Part shown: piece after piece, positions 45,777 to 54,465 of the stretch
Layout of the letters: every line of letters begins with the position of its first letter
Numbering within the stretch: the first letter of the stretch is position 1
From: Sulfurimicrobium sp963741495
Lineage (GTDB): Bacteria; Pseudomonadota; Gammaproteobacteria; Burkholderiales; Sulfuricellaceae
Assembly (NCBI GenBank): GCA_963741495.1
Contig: CAVUID010000017.1
Coordinates: 1-64,000, forward strand
Length of the DNA: 64,000 bases
Reading direction: 5' to 3'
Translations under genes and position numbers: made by a program
The notes under the pieces: model-generated
What the model saw: the letters and a program-made list of their open reading frames with translations, nothing else
Databases searched by the model: none
What the model was told of the DNA's origin: nothing

Positions 45777-45903
45777 AGCGCTGAGTTAACCGTCATTGCG
45801 AGGCGCAAAGCGACGAAGCAATCTGTAACGGGTTGATTTTATAAAACGAGATTGCTTCGCTACACTCACAATGACAGGATAACGGATTAAATCAGCGGAT
45901 CCC
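45777..45903. repeat. Palindromic GCGAAGCAATC element, copy 3 (inverted relative to copy 1)
   Basis: About 125 bases that match the reverse complement of 19835-19961, including both flanks (GGATAACGGATTAAATCAGC at its right end). The core runs 45792-45875. The element fills the gap between the regulator and the TonB receptor gene. Confidence 0.88.
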
Positions 45904-45948
45904 AAGACAAAAATAGAAGGAGACTCCCAACATCGGGAGAAGGGAAAC

Positions 45949-47994
45949 ATGAAGACACTTACACCATTGATACCGTTTCTTGGCCTGTTTCTGGCCTTGA
46001 GCGCGCATGCGGATAGCGGTTCAGGCATGGATCAATTGCTGTCATTGAGCCTGGAAGAACTGACCCAGACAAAAATCAAGATCTCCACCAATACCGAGCA
46101 GGCACTTTCCAAGGCACCATCTGTGGTCTCGGTCATCACCGCTGAAGACATCAAGGCCACCGGCGCAACCAATCTCACCGAAATACTGCAAAGCGTTCCC
46201 GGCATTTACATCAAACCCGGCTAATCTGTTTGGATTCAAGCCACAGGTAACATTTCGCGGCGCGGCGCCCACCCACACCCTGCTGATGGTGAATGGCATC
46301 CCCATGAGGGATCTGGTGTGGTCCTCCGGTATTTACTGGAAGGGGCTGACGACCAACATGATCGAGCGGGTCGAGATCATCCGCGGCCCCGGCTCGGCCC
46401 TGTTCGGCTCGGATGCTTCCGCTGGCGTGGTCAATGTCATCACCAAAACCGCAGGCAAGATCAAACAGGCCGAAGCGGGGGTGCGCGCCGGCAGTTTCGA
46501 TACGCAGGCAGGCTGGGTGCAGACCGGGGGAGATTGGAACGGTTTTGATATCGGCTTTACGGCGGAACTTTCGCATACCAATGGCCACAACCCGTTCATT
46601 GCCGCGGATGGCCAGACCGCTTCTGACCTGAAATATGGCACCCATGTTTCCACCGCGCCCGGCAACGCGCGCTATGGCTGGGACGGCGCGGATATCCGTT
46701 TTTCCATGGCCAGAGGCAACTGGCGCCTGCTGGCTGATCATTTGGCCCACGACAATGTGGAAGTCGGCCTGACGGGCGCTGCCGTGCTGGACCCGCTGAC
46801 CCGTGGGAGCGACAGCCGTTCCAGCATCCAGCTGCTTTACAGTAATAATGAATTTGCCAAGGACTGGGGCCTGAATGCTGAAGCCCGCTATTTCCACCTC
46901 GACTACACCTCTGGAGACGGATTCTACGAGCGTCCGCCAGGCTATACCGACGCAACCGGCACCTATCCTGACGGCTTCATCAACCGAATGAGATCGGCCG
47001 AACGCGGCTACGTGGTCGAGGGCAGCGGCCTTTACAGCGGCCTGAAGCAGCATGCCATCCGCCTGGGCGGAGGGCACAGCTCGGAGAGTCTGTATCTTGC
47101 CGAGCAATACATCAATCTCGGAACGGGGCCGGACGGAACTCCGCTTCCGGCAGGCGGACCGTTGGTCGATATCTCGGATTCCCCCTATGTCTTTGCGCCG
47201 GAAAGAACACGCCGGATCAACTATTTCTTTCTTCAGGACGTATGGACTCTCGCGCGTGACCTGGAACTGACCGCCGGGGCGCGCTACGACCATTACTCGG
47301 ACTTCGGCAACTCATTCAATCCGCGCATGGCGCTGGTCTGGCAGACTACGGACAGGCTCACGACGAAGCTGTTGCACGGCAAGGCATTCCGGGCACCCTC
47401 CTACCTGCAGCTTTATGCCCTTACCGCGGCCACCAAACCCAATCCTGATCTTAAGCCGGAAGAATCCAGAACCTGGGATCTGATGTTTTCCTATCTCGCC
47501 ACGAAGGATCTGACACTAGGGCTCGATTTTTACCAGTTTGAACGCTCGGATCTCATCGCCACAGATGCATCAGGTCAGTTCCAGAACATCTCCCGCAACA
47601 TGGCTCGCGGCGTTGAACTGGAGGCGAAATGGCAGGCAACAAAGGCGCTGAGGATTTCTGGCAACCTGAACTATCGTGAAGACAGCATGTTCAACCTGTA
47701 CCCGGAAAAAGCGCTTACCTTCGCACGGACTGGGCATTCATGCCCCACTGGAACTGGAACGCGCAGGCCAACTGGATCGGCAGGCATCCCTCCTGCGGTT
47801 CCCGCGAACCCATAGGCTCCTACACCCTGGTGGACAGCACGATTCGCTATTCCCGCCCGCGGGACTGGGAGTTTGCCGCATCCATCCGCAATCTGTTTGA
47901 CGTGGATGCGCGGGAGTACAGCGGCAGTTCCCTGCTCGAAAATCTGCCGCTGCCCGGGCGAAATTTCTATGCTGAAATACGCTACAGGTTCTAG
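45949..47994 (+). CDS. TonB-dependent outer-membrane receptor, two frameshifts
   Basis: Three frames combine to one protein of 681 aa. Signal peptide MKTLTPLIPFLGLFLALSAHA, then a plug domain (VVSVITAEDIKATGATNLTE, ILQSVPGIYIKP; break; PANLFGFKPQVTFRGAAPTH, VEIIRGPGSALFGSDASAG), a barrel with TonB-receptor strands (LHGKAFRAPSYLQLYAL, LKPEESRTWDL) and a C-terminal ARNFYAEIRYRF-like end. One extra C near 46216-46218 causes the first stop. One missing base near 47723 causes the second break. The net length is a multiple of three. Substrate unknown; colicin-I/vitamin-B12-receptor-like in style. It is followed by a YfiR-like gene at 16 bases. Confidence 0.85.
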
Positions 47995-48009
47995 CCGGCT
48001 CCCGTTCTG

Positions 48010-48550
48010 ATGAATTTCTTCGGTACGTCCCGCCTCGCCCTGGCTCTCGCTTTTATGGCTGCGCTACTGTTCCATGGCAAACCAGCCATGGCGCAGGAAT
48101 TGCCGAGCGAGCAATCCTTGCGTGCGGCGATGGTTTTCAATTTCCTCAAGTTCACCGAATTTCCGCCCGAATCGATCGCCAACGTTCAGCGGATACGCCT
48201 GTGTATCGCCGTGGGGGATATACGCCAGGCTGAGGCTCTGCTCGCGCTCTCAGGCCGCAGGGCATGGAACCGCGAACTGGCTGTCGTTCATCTCGCCGGG
48301 CGGGGAGACGATTGTCATGTGCTTTATGTCAATTCGCGTCAGCGCTGGAATGCGATCGAGGAACAGCGCGTTTTCCCTCGCGCCCTCACGATCGGAGATT
48401 TTCCCGGCTTCACGCAGGACGGCGGGATGATCGAACTCGACCTTGCAGGAAGATGGCACCCGCTTTGACATCAACCTGGCCGAGGGACGGCGTGCCGGCT
48501 TCCGCTTCTCTCCCCAGCTATTGCGCCTGGCGCGCCATATTTATGAATAA
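48010..48550 (+). CDS. YfiR-like periplasmic protein (DUF4154), one frameshift
   Basis: Removing one T from CCTTGC at 48443-48444 restores 179 aa. It has a signal peptide (MNFFGTSRLALALAFMAALL), then the family pattern: QSLRAAMVFNFLKFTEFPPE, LCIAVGDIRQAEALLALSGR, CHVLYVNSRQR, PRALTIGDFPGFTQDGGMIE, and after the repair DINLAEGRRAGFRFSPQLLR. In Pseudomonas, YfiR is a periplasmic repressor of the diguanylate cyclase YfiN. Here the next gene, overlapping by 8 bases, is a hybrid kinase with a similar input domain, so the YfiR-like protein may be its inhibitor. Confidence 0.82.
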
Positions 48551-50924
48551 GCGGCCGCATATCGGCTCGATTTTTGACCGCCGGTCGATCCGCTATCCGT
48601 TCGTCCGTCTGATTCTCGCGGCCGCCCTTCTGGGCATCGGGCTTGCGCTTCTCTCTGATGCCGTGCTCACGCTCAACAACCAGCGCAAGGATATTCAGCG
48701 CACCTTGACAGCCGCTGCCAATGCCGCCGGCACCGCTGCCAGTGCCGCCGTCGCCTTCCGCGACGCGAAAGCCGCGCACGAGGCGCTGAAGATGTTCGAG
48801 TCCTACCCGGAAGTCAAGGCTGCTGCGCTCTACCTGGAAGATGGCCGCCGCCTCGCCGGCTACGGCGTCTACAAACGGCTGCCTCCGGATACGCATGCGA
48901 TCAAGCCATCCGCATCGAGTATCGTTCCGCTGGCCAACACCGCCACGCTGCACTTGCCTATCCTGGTCGACGATACGCCCATCGGCTCCATCTACCTTCA
49001 GGCGAACCTCAACGCCTACTGGCACACCTATTTCACCTCTATCGCGATTACCTTCCTGGCCGGCATCAGCGCCGGGGTGCTGGCCCTGATCCTGGCTTTG
49101 CGCTATCTCAACCGCATTATTTTGCCCGTCCAGCAACTGGCTGAAGCGGCGAATGACGCGCGCCTGAGCCATAATTTCACCCCGCGAGCAATCCCCGCCG
49201 AGGACAACGAGATCGGCGATCTGGTCGGCAACTTCAACGCCCTGCTTGCGGAAATCGGAGCCGGGAGGAAATTGCAGCAGACCCATCAGGACGAACTGGA
49301 GCGTCTGGTGGAGAGTCGCACCAGAGCACTTTCCCGGACGAACCGCGAACTGGCTGCCGCCAAGGAAATCGCCGAAACCGCAACGCAAGCCAAGAGCGAT
49401 TTTCTTGCCAACATGAGTCACGAAATCCGCACCCCGATGAATGCGATCATCGGGATGACGCAACTGGCGCTGACAACAGAATTGACGCCCAAACAGCGAA
49501 ATTACCTGGAAAAGGCCGCTGGCGCTGCCAATGGGCTCCTTGGCATCATCAACAACGTGCTCGATTTCTCCAAGATCGAGGCAGACAAGATGGATCTGGA
49601 ATCCACCCATTTCAGCCTCGCGCAGGTGATACGGCATGTGACCGACATTGCCGCCGCCAAAGCGCAGGAAAAGGATCTGGCGTTGCACATCGATATCGAC
49701 GCCGACGTACCTGACGCGCTGCTTGGCGATGCCTTGCGGCTGGCACAGGTGCTGACCAATCTGATCGACAACGCCACCAAATTTACCGAGCGGGGCAGCA
49801 TCACCCTTGCCATCCATCGATCTTCCGTCGATTCGGAGCGCGTGCACCTGCGTTTCGAAGTCGCCGACAGCGGGATAGGCTTGAGCGAAGAGCAGCAGCA
49901 ACAGCTATTCAGCCCTTTTACCCAGGCAGACAGCTCGACCACCCGGAAGTACGGCGGCACCGGTCTGGGGCTATCCATCTGCAAACGGCTGGTCGCGATG
50001 ATGGGAGGCGAAATCGGCGTGAAAAGCACGCCCGGCGTGGGCAGCACCTTCTTCTTCAGTGCCAGCTTCGGCGTGCCTGCCGGACAGTCGCTTTCCACGC
50101 CAGTCGAGCCCCTTCTGCCGCCCCTCGCCACGAATGACGGGCAAAGCCTGCGCGGCGCATATCTGCTGCTGGTTGAAGATAATGAAGTCAACCGGGAATT
50201 GATGCTGGAAATTCTTGGCAATGCAGGTATTCGCGCCGATATCGCCGTGAATGGGGCAGAGGCGGTGGAGAGGGTCAGCCACGCCCATTACGATGGCGTG
50301 CTGATGGATTGCCTGATGCCGGTCATGGATGGTTACGAGGCCACGCGGAGAATCCGTGCCGATGCCCGCCATGCCGATTTGCCCATCATTGCCATGACCG
50401 CAAACGCTCTGGCTAGCGACGGCGAAAAGTGCATTGCCAGCGGCATGAACGAGCAGATCACCAAGCCGGTCCATATCGGACAGTTATTCCTGGTCCTGAA
50501 ACGCTGGGTGAAGCCGCAGTTGCTTCAAAACAAGACGACCGATGCCAGTACTGCGCTTTCTCAAACGGCTGCGCCGCGCCTGGCCGGCGTGAACACGGAT
50601 GAAGCGATGGAATGCGTCAACGGCAATATTGCGCTCTACTGCAAGATACTGACGCTGTTCCGGGAAAAGCAGGCCGATGCGGTCGAGCAGATCCGCAAGG
50701 CATGGCAGTCGGGTGACCACGAGGCTGCGGCACGTCTGGCGCATACGCTCCGCGGATTGGCCGCCAACGTCGGCGCCGAGGATCTGGTCAAGAAGACCAG
50801 GGAACTCGAAGCGGCTTTACGCGCCGGGCAGGACGAGCTGGCCGCGACCCGGCTGGAAGAAGTCGATCAATCACAGCAGGCGCTGCTGAACGAGATCGAC
50901 CGCGCCATGCCATTTGAAGCATAA
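48543..50924 (+). CDS. Hybrid sensor histidine kinase (input-HAMP-HisKA-HATPase-REC-HPt)
   Basis: 793 aa from the ATG at 48543; the upstream open frame is a shadow of the YfiR-like gene. Order: TM1 (about 21-44), a periplasmic CHASE8-like domain (AAANAAGTAASAAVAFRDAK, YPEVKAAALYLEDGRRLA), TM2 (about 160-185), HAMP, HisKA box (FLANMSHEIRTPMNAIIGM), HATPase (VLTNLIDNATKFTERG, GGTGLGLSICKRLV), receiver (VEDNEVNREL, phospho-Asp in DGVLMDCLMPVMDG, Lys in QITKPVH) and HPt (ARLAHTLRGLAANVG). All phosphorelay residues are present. The CHASE8-like input is the type used by YfiN, in line with the YfiR-like neighbour. Confidence 0.92.
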   Translation: MNKRPHIGSIFDRRSIRYPFVRLILAAALLGIGLALLSDAVLTLNNQRKDIQRTLTAAANAAGTAASAAVAFRDAKAAHEALKMFESYPEVKAAALYLEDGRRLAGYGVYKRLPPDTHAIKPSASSIVPLANTATLHLPILVDDTPIGSIYLQANLNAYWHTYFTSIAITFLAGISAGVLALILALRYLNRIILPVQQLAEAANDARLSHNFTPRAIPAEDNEIGDLVGNFNALLAEIGAGRKLQQTHQDELERLVESRTRALSRTNRELAAAKEIAETATQAKSDFLANMSHEIRTPMNAIIGMTQLALTTELTPKQRNYLEKAAGAANGLLGIINNVLDFSKIEADKMDLESTHFSLAQVIRHVTDIAAAKAQEKDLALHIDIDADVPDALLGDALRLAQVLTNLIDNATKFTERGSITLAIHRSSVDSERVHLRFEVADSGIGLSEEQQQQLFSPFTQADSSTTRKYGGTGLGLSICKRLVAMMGGEIGVKSTPGVGSTFFFSASFGVPAGQSLSTPVEPLLPPLATNDGQSLRGAYLLLVEDNEVNRELMLEILGNAGIRADIAVNGAEAVERVSHAHYDGVLMDCLMPVMDGYEATRRIRADARHADLPIIAMTANALASDGEKCIASGMNEQITKPVHIGQLFLVLKRWVKPQLLQNKTTDASTALSQTAAPRLAGVNTDEAMECVNGNIALYCKILTLFREKQADAVEQIRKAWQSGDHEAAARLAHTLRGLAANVGAEDLVKKTRELEAALRAGQDELAATRLEEVDQSQQALLNEIDRAMPFEA

Positions 50925-50926
50925 AG

Positions 50927-51055
50927 ATCGATAACCACGGAGGGCACGGAGAGCACAAAGAAAGGCCTGCTAGCGAAAATTCATGGCCAAACCCAACGGG
51001 TGAATGCCAAATCCCACGCCATCTATTGTTCTTCCTCCGTGTTCTCCGTGGTTCA
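50927..51055. repeat. Palindromic CCACGGAG element, copy 3
   Basis: GATCGATAACCACGGAGGGC ... CTCCGTGTTCTCCGTGGTTC. It lies directly between two convergent genes (hybrid kinase and TonB-like gene) and includes CCCAACGGGTGAATGCCAAA as in copy 1. Confidence 0.85.
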
Positions 51056-51081
51056 AGGCTTTTCCCAAAGTAAAGCGGCTT

Positions 51082-51957
51082 TCACCGCCGCTGGTGGCGG
51101 GGGGCGGCTATTGAATCCTTGCGCAAGGCAAGTCCGTGAAGCCCGCTGCCCGCCGCAAAAAACTCAAGCATCAAAAAATCTTCAAGGCCTGCGTTATCTT
51201 CGACGCGGGCGGACATGACAATCGAGCGGCCAAGGCGCTGCGATTCCCAATTAAAATCGCCTTTGTAATACCTGCGGATCAGCTCAATCATGCTGCGCAC
51301 CATGGCGCGCTCCACATCGCCATCAGGCCCGGCATCGACTTCGATCACTTCGCGTCGCGCATTGCTGGCATTGCTGGTCCAGCCGCGAAATGAATACTTG
51401 CCCGTCCGGACACTCATGCTGATGATTTGAAACACGCCATTCGTGCCCATCGGCTGGAGATTGCGCCGGATATTCGCCATCCGGGCTTCTTCGGCCGATG
51501 GCCCGCGCTCCCGCGCCGTTTCTGCCGCGTTTTCGCGCGCGGCAGCGCTCTCGGCGGCATTGCGGCGCGCCCTGGCCGCATTGACGTAGGACATCATGTC
51601 GGTGGGGGGCGCCAGCTCTGATGCGGGCTCGGGGCTTGCCGGAGGTGCCGGCATCGCAGGCCGGCTTTCCGCCACGGCGGCGGGAGGCGGCGCATCACGA
51701 CGGGGTTTGGCCCTGGGTTTGCTTTTTTTGGTCACGACCCTGGGCTGCACATCCGGGCTTTTGGCTGGCGCGGCTTCGGGCAATTCCACAAAGCTTGCCG
51801 CTATGGGCGCAGACGCCGACATTTCAACCTCGGGAGAGGTCAGAAAATGCGCAAAACTCCAGACAACCAGCAACCAGATGATTGTCGCCAGCGGCATTGG
51901 CCACCACAGCCGGACTTCCCTGGCATGAAAAGCAGACAGGCTTGCCGCCTCACTCAT
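51082..51957 (-). CDS. TonB-like energy-transducing protein
   Basis: 291 aa. A short cytoplasmic start, one TM helix (about 19-41, WPMPLATIIWLLVVWSFAHF), then a Pro/Ala/Lys-rich spacer (about 55-120, with KKSKPRAKPRRDAPPPAAVA), an Ala/Arg/Glu helix (AARARRNAAESAAARENAAE) and a C-terminal globular part (VFQIISMSVRTGKYSFRGWT). This layout is TonB-like, and the gene follows exbD- and exbB-like genes on the same strand with an 8-base overlap. The classical C-terminal TonB signature is not evident, so its partner may be something other than a normal receptor. Confidence 0.7.
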   Translation of the reverse strand: MSEAASLSAFHAREVRLWWPMPLATIIWLLVVWSFAHFLTSPEVEMSASAPIAASFVELPEAAPAKSPDVQPRVVTKKSKPRAKPRRDAPPPAAVAESRPAMPAPPASPEPASELAPPTDMMSYVNAARARRNAAESAAARENAAETARERGPSAEEARMANIRRNLQPMGTNGVFQIISMSVRTGKYSFRGWTSNASNARREVIEVDAGPDGDVERAMVRSMIELIRRYYKGDFNWESQRLGRSIVMSARVEDNAGLEDFLMLEFFAAGSGLHGLALRKDSIAAPRHQRR

Positions 51958-52357
51958 GCTTTACCGCAATCAGAAAATTCCGGGCGCCGGCCGCTCGTGC
52001 CTGCAGCATGGCCTGCACCACAACCCCCTGCGGCGCGGCGTTATCTGCCGATACGATGACGCTGGTCTGCGCTTCGCTCAGCAGCGGCGCGAGCGTGGCA
52101 GCCAGGGTTTGCAGGGTCACCGGGGTGCGGTTGACCAGGATTTTGCTGTCGGCAGTCAGCGTCAGGGTGACCGGCGTATCCGTCTTGAGCTTTTCGGCTT
52201 TACCCTGCGGCAGATTCACCTGCAGCGAATCGAGGTTCTGCATCGCCAGCGAAGACAGCATGAAGGTTGCCAGCAGAAAGAACATCACGTCGATCATCGG
52301 AATGATTTCGATGCGCCCCTTGCGATATGTGCGGGGTTTACGCAGCTTCATGGACAT
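51950..52357 (-). CDS. exbD: ExbD/TolR-family proton-channel subunit
   Basis: 135 aa. One TM helix near the N-terminus with the conserved Asp (RIEIIPMIDVMFFLLATFML) and a periplasmic domain (LPQGKAEKLKTDTPVTLTLT, VIVSADNAAPQGVVVQAMLQ). With the ExbB-like protein it forms a proton channel that energises a TonB-like protein. Its start overlaps the end of the exbB-like gene by 20 bases, which suggests coupling. Confidence 0.93.
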   Translation of the reverse strand: MSMKLRKPRTYRKGRIEIIPMIDVMFFLLATFMLSSLAMQNLDSLQVNLPQGKAEKLKTDTPVTLTLTADSKILVNRTPVTLQTLAATLAPLLSEAQTSVIVSADNAAPQGVVVQAMLQARAAGARNFLIAVKHE

Positions 52358-52985
52358 CCCCCTGCTGATCCAGGCGGATGTGGTCGATCAGGCGCGTGCC
52401 GAGGCGCTCCATTTCGTCCATGGTCTGGGATTGCACGCGCGAGAAATAATTGAAGCCGAACAGGGCCACCAGCGCGATCAACAGGCCGACCGCCGTTGCA
52501 ATCAGCGCCTGGGCCACGCCGCCCGTCACCCCGGTGGGATTCACAATGCCGCTGCCGCCAATGATCTTGAAGGCATCCATCATGCCGCCGATGGTGCCCA
52601 TCAGACCGAGCAGGGGCGCGGCCGTGACGATGGTTTCCAGCACCCACAGGCGACGGCCCAGTGCGGTTTCTATCAGCTGGGCCTCGTCCGCCGCGCGGGA
52701 TTCGGTCCACCATGCCGGGCGATGCCGGTTGGCGATCACCACCTCGAAAAAGCGCCGGAAGTAATGATGATCATGCAGGCCGTAAAGCCGTTTCTCCAGC
52801 TCATCCCAGGCAAAGCCATAGGTTTCGACCAGCTTGAGCAGGTTGAGCGGCAGGCGGGCATAGCGCCAGTAGATAAACGCCTTCTCCAGCATGATGGCCA
52901 GGGCGAGGATCGCCAGCAACGATAAGGGCAGGATGATCATCCCGCCAAGTTTTATGGCGATCCAGGTTTCTTGCAGGTCTTGCAT
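52338..52985 (-). CDS. exbB: ExbB/TolQ-family proton-channel subunit
   Basis: 215 aa, three TM helices (about 15-35, 125-150, 160-183). The family motifs APLLGLMGTIGGMMDAF and GVAQALIATAVGLLIALVAL are present. It is the first gene of the three-gene operon exbB-exbD-tonB-like. Upstream is a 205-base gap with an inverted repeat. The role could be transport across the outer membrane or, with no specific receptor named, another envelope process. Confidence 0.93.
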   Translation of the reverse strand: MQDLQETWIAIKLGGMIILPLSLLAILALAIMLEKAFIYWRYARLPLNLLKLVETYGFAWDELEKRLYGLHDHHYFRRFFEVVIANRHRPAWWTESRAADEAQLIETALGRRLWVLETIVTAAPLLGLMGTIGGMMDAFKIIGGSGIVNPTGVTGGVAQALIATAVGLLIALVALFGFNYFSRVQSQTMDEMERLGTRLIDHIRLDQQGDVHEAA

Positions 52986-53032
52986 GGGTAGCTCCTAAAG
53001 GGCATGGCAAATTGCCGCCCGGATTCTTGAAA

Positions 53033-53164
53033 TGAGTGAAAAGTGAAGGCACTCGCTACGCTTCGTTTGTGAAAAATGAAATGTAAAAGCAGGTTCAATG
53101 GATGGTTGTTACATTTCACTTTTCACAGCAAGGGCGTAGCCCAAGCGGCTTCACCTTTCACAAA
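53033..53164. repeat. GTGAAAAGTGAA-type inverted repeat
   Basis: GTGAAAAATGAAATGTAA at 53070-53087 and TTACATTTCACTTTTCAC at 53108-53125 are inverted copies with one mismatch. GTGAAAAGTGAAGGC and GCTTCACCTTTCAC lie further out. The element fills most of the gap between the exbB-like gene and the TetR gene. Confidence 0.75.
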
Positions 53165-53190
53165 ACGTAGTTCACGTTAATGCGCCACGA

Positions 53191-53817
53191 TCAGGCGCCC
53201 GAACCGCTGGCGCGTACGCCGCCGATGCCGTGAAGAAAAATGGGGTATACCAGCGCCCCCTCGACAACCAGCGACTTGCGCGCTTCTATGATGGAAACCC
53301 GCATCACCAGGCCCTGAATAATGCCGGTGAACATGACAGCGGCACCGTGCTCGTCCAGGTCCGGGCGCACCAGATTCTGTTCCTTGCACTGCACAAGCAG
53401 GCTGATCACCCTGGCCTCGTAATCCGCCAGAATGCTGCGGATCAGCTCCTTGATTCTGGGGTTTTTCTTCAGCAGCTGGTCGGTAAACACCAGCTTCGGA
53501 ATTGCCGGCACCTTGTCGACAAAACCCAGGTGCGCGAAAAACATCTTTTCCAGGGAATCCAGCGGGTCCTTGCCCTGATCTGCCGCCATATCCAGCACGC
53601 TCATCAGGCGGCCACGCACCCAGTGGATGACCCCCAGCCAGATCATGTCCTTAGTGGGAAAATGGCGAAAGATTGCGCCCTGCGTGATGCCCACTGCATC
53701 CGCCATATCCTGCGTGGTCACGCTGTCCACACCCTGCTCGCCGGCCAATTCCACAGCGGCCTTGATGATTTCTTCCTGCCGCTCTTCCGCCGACAGGCGT
53801 TGCCTGTGTTCGCTCAT
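53191..53817 (-). CDS. TetR-family transcriptional regulator
   Basis: 208 aa. The N-terminal HTH is classical: RQEEIIKAAVELAGEQGVDS, VTTQDMADAVGITQGAIFRH, FPTKDMIWLGV. The C-terminal part is a helical ligand-binding and dimer domain. It is followed and preceded by envelope genes and lies 40 bases downstream of a second TetR-like gene, so the two form a pair. The ligand cannot be inferred. Confidence 0.92.
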   Translation of the reverse strand: MSEHRQRLSAEERQEEIIKAAVELAGEQGVDSVTTQDMADAVGITQGAIFRHFPTKDMIWLGVIHWVRGRLMSVLDMAADQGKDPLDSLEKMFFAHLGFVDKVPAIPKLVFTDQLLKKNPRIKELIRSILADYEARVISLLVQCKEQNLVRPDLDEHGAAVMFTGIIQGLVMRVSIIEARKSLVVEGALVYPIFLHGIGGVRASGSGA

Positions 53818-53857
53818 TTCCTGCCTTCCTTGCTCAATGTTTCATGAATGATGATTT

Positions 53858-54442
53858 TCAGGCACGAATGCCATTCAGGTATTGCTGCCAAACCTTGCTC
53901 CCTTCCTGCAGCAACACATCTGCCGTTCCCCCTGTGATCGCCCGCATCGCCAGCCCCTGTGTCAGATAAGTAAACAATTTTGCGGCAAGCGCCGGGTCAA
54001 GCTCAGCCCGAACTGCCGCATCCTTTCGCGCCAGGCAAAGCAGCAGTGCCAGATTGGCTTCGTAATCTGCCAGCAGATCATGAATTCGCTGGCGCAACGC
54101 CGTGCCGTCGTCCGGTATCGCAAGCGCTTCCAGCAGCAGGGGCGGCAGCGCCGCATGCGAAACGAGAAAAACCACATGAAGATGAAAAATATCTTCCAGC
54201 GCCTCCAGCGGCGGCTTGTTGCGCAGCGCCGCATGCTCGATCTGCGCCATCAGATTGTGCGCTGTCCACTGAAAAATACCCGAGGAAAGCGCCCTGCAAT
54301 CCGGAAATATTCGCCTTACTTCATCCGCGCTGACCCCGCTATGTTGAGCAAGCGCGTCCGCACCAATCTGGTCGAGACGCTTTCCGCTTGCCAGTTTAAC
54401 GGCAGCAACGATAATTCTCTCTCTGCTTTCGGTTTCTCCCAT
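53858..54442 (-). CDS. TetR-family regulator, divergent HTH
   Basis: 194 aa. The N-terminal region SRERIIVAAVKLASGKRLDQ, IGADALAQHSGVSADEVRRI, FPDCRALSSGIFQW has the shape of a TetR HTH but weaker conservation than the neighbour at 53191. The C-terminal domains share similar patterns (LADYEANLALLL versus LADYEARVISLL; LTQGLAMR versus IIQGLVMR), so the two are probably old duplicates. They may control the patatin lipoprotein gene just upstream or the envelope operon downstream. Confidence 0.8.
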   Translation of the reverse strand: MGETESRERIIVAAVKLASGKRLDQIGADALAQHSGVSADEVRRIFPDCRALSSGIFQWTAHNLMAQIEHAALRNKPPLEALEDIFHLHVVFLVSHAALPPLLLEALAIPDDGTALRQRIHDLLADYEANLALLLCLARKDAAVRAELDPALAAKLFTYLTQGLAMRAITGGTADVLLQEGSKVWQQYLNGIRA

Positions 54443-54465
54443 GGTTGCTCGCTTCTCTTCGTTGT

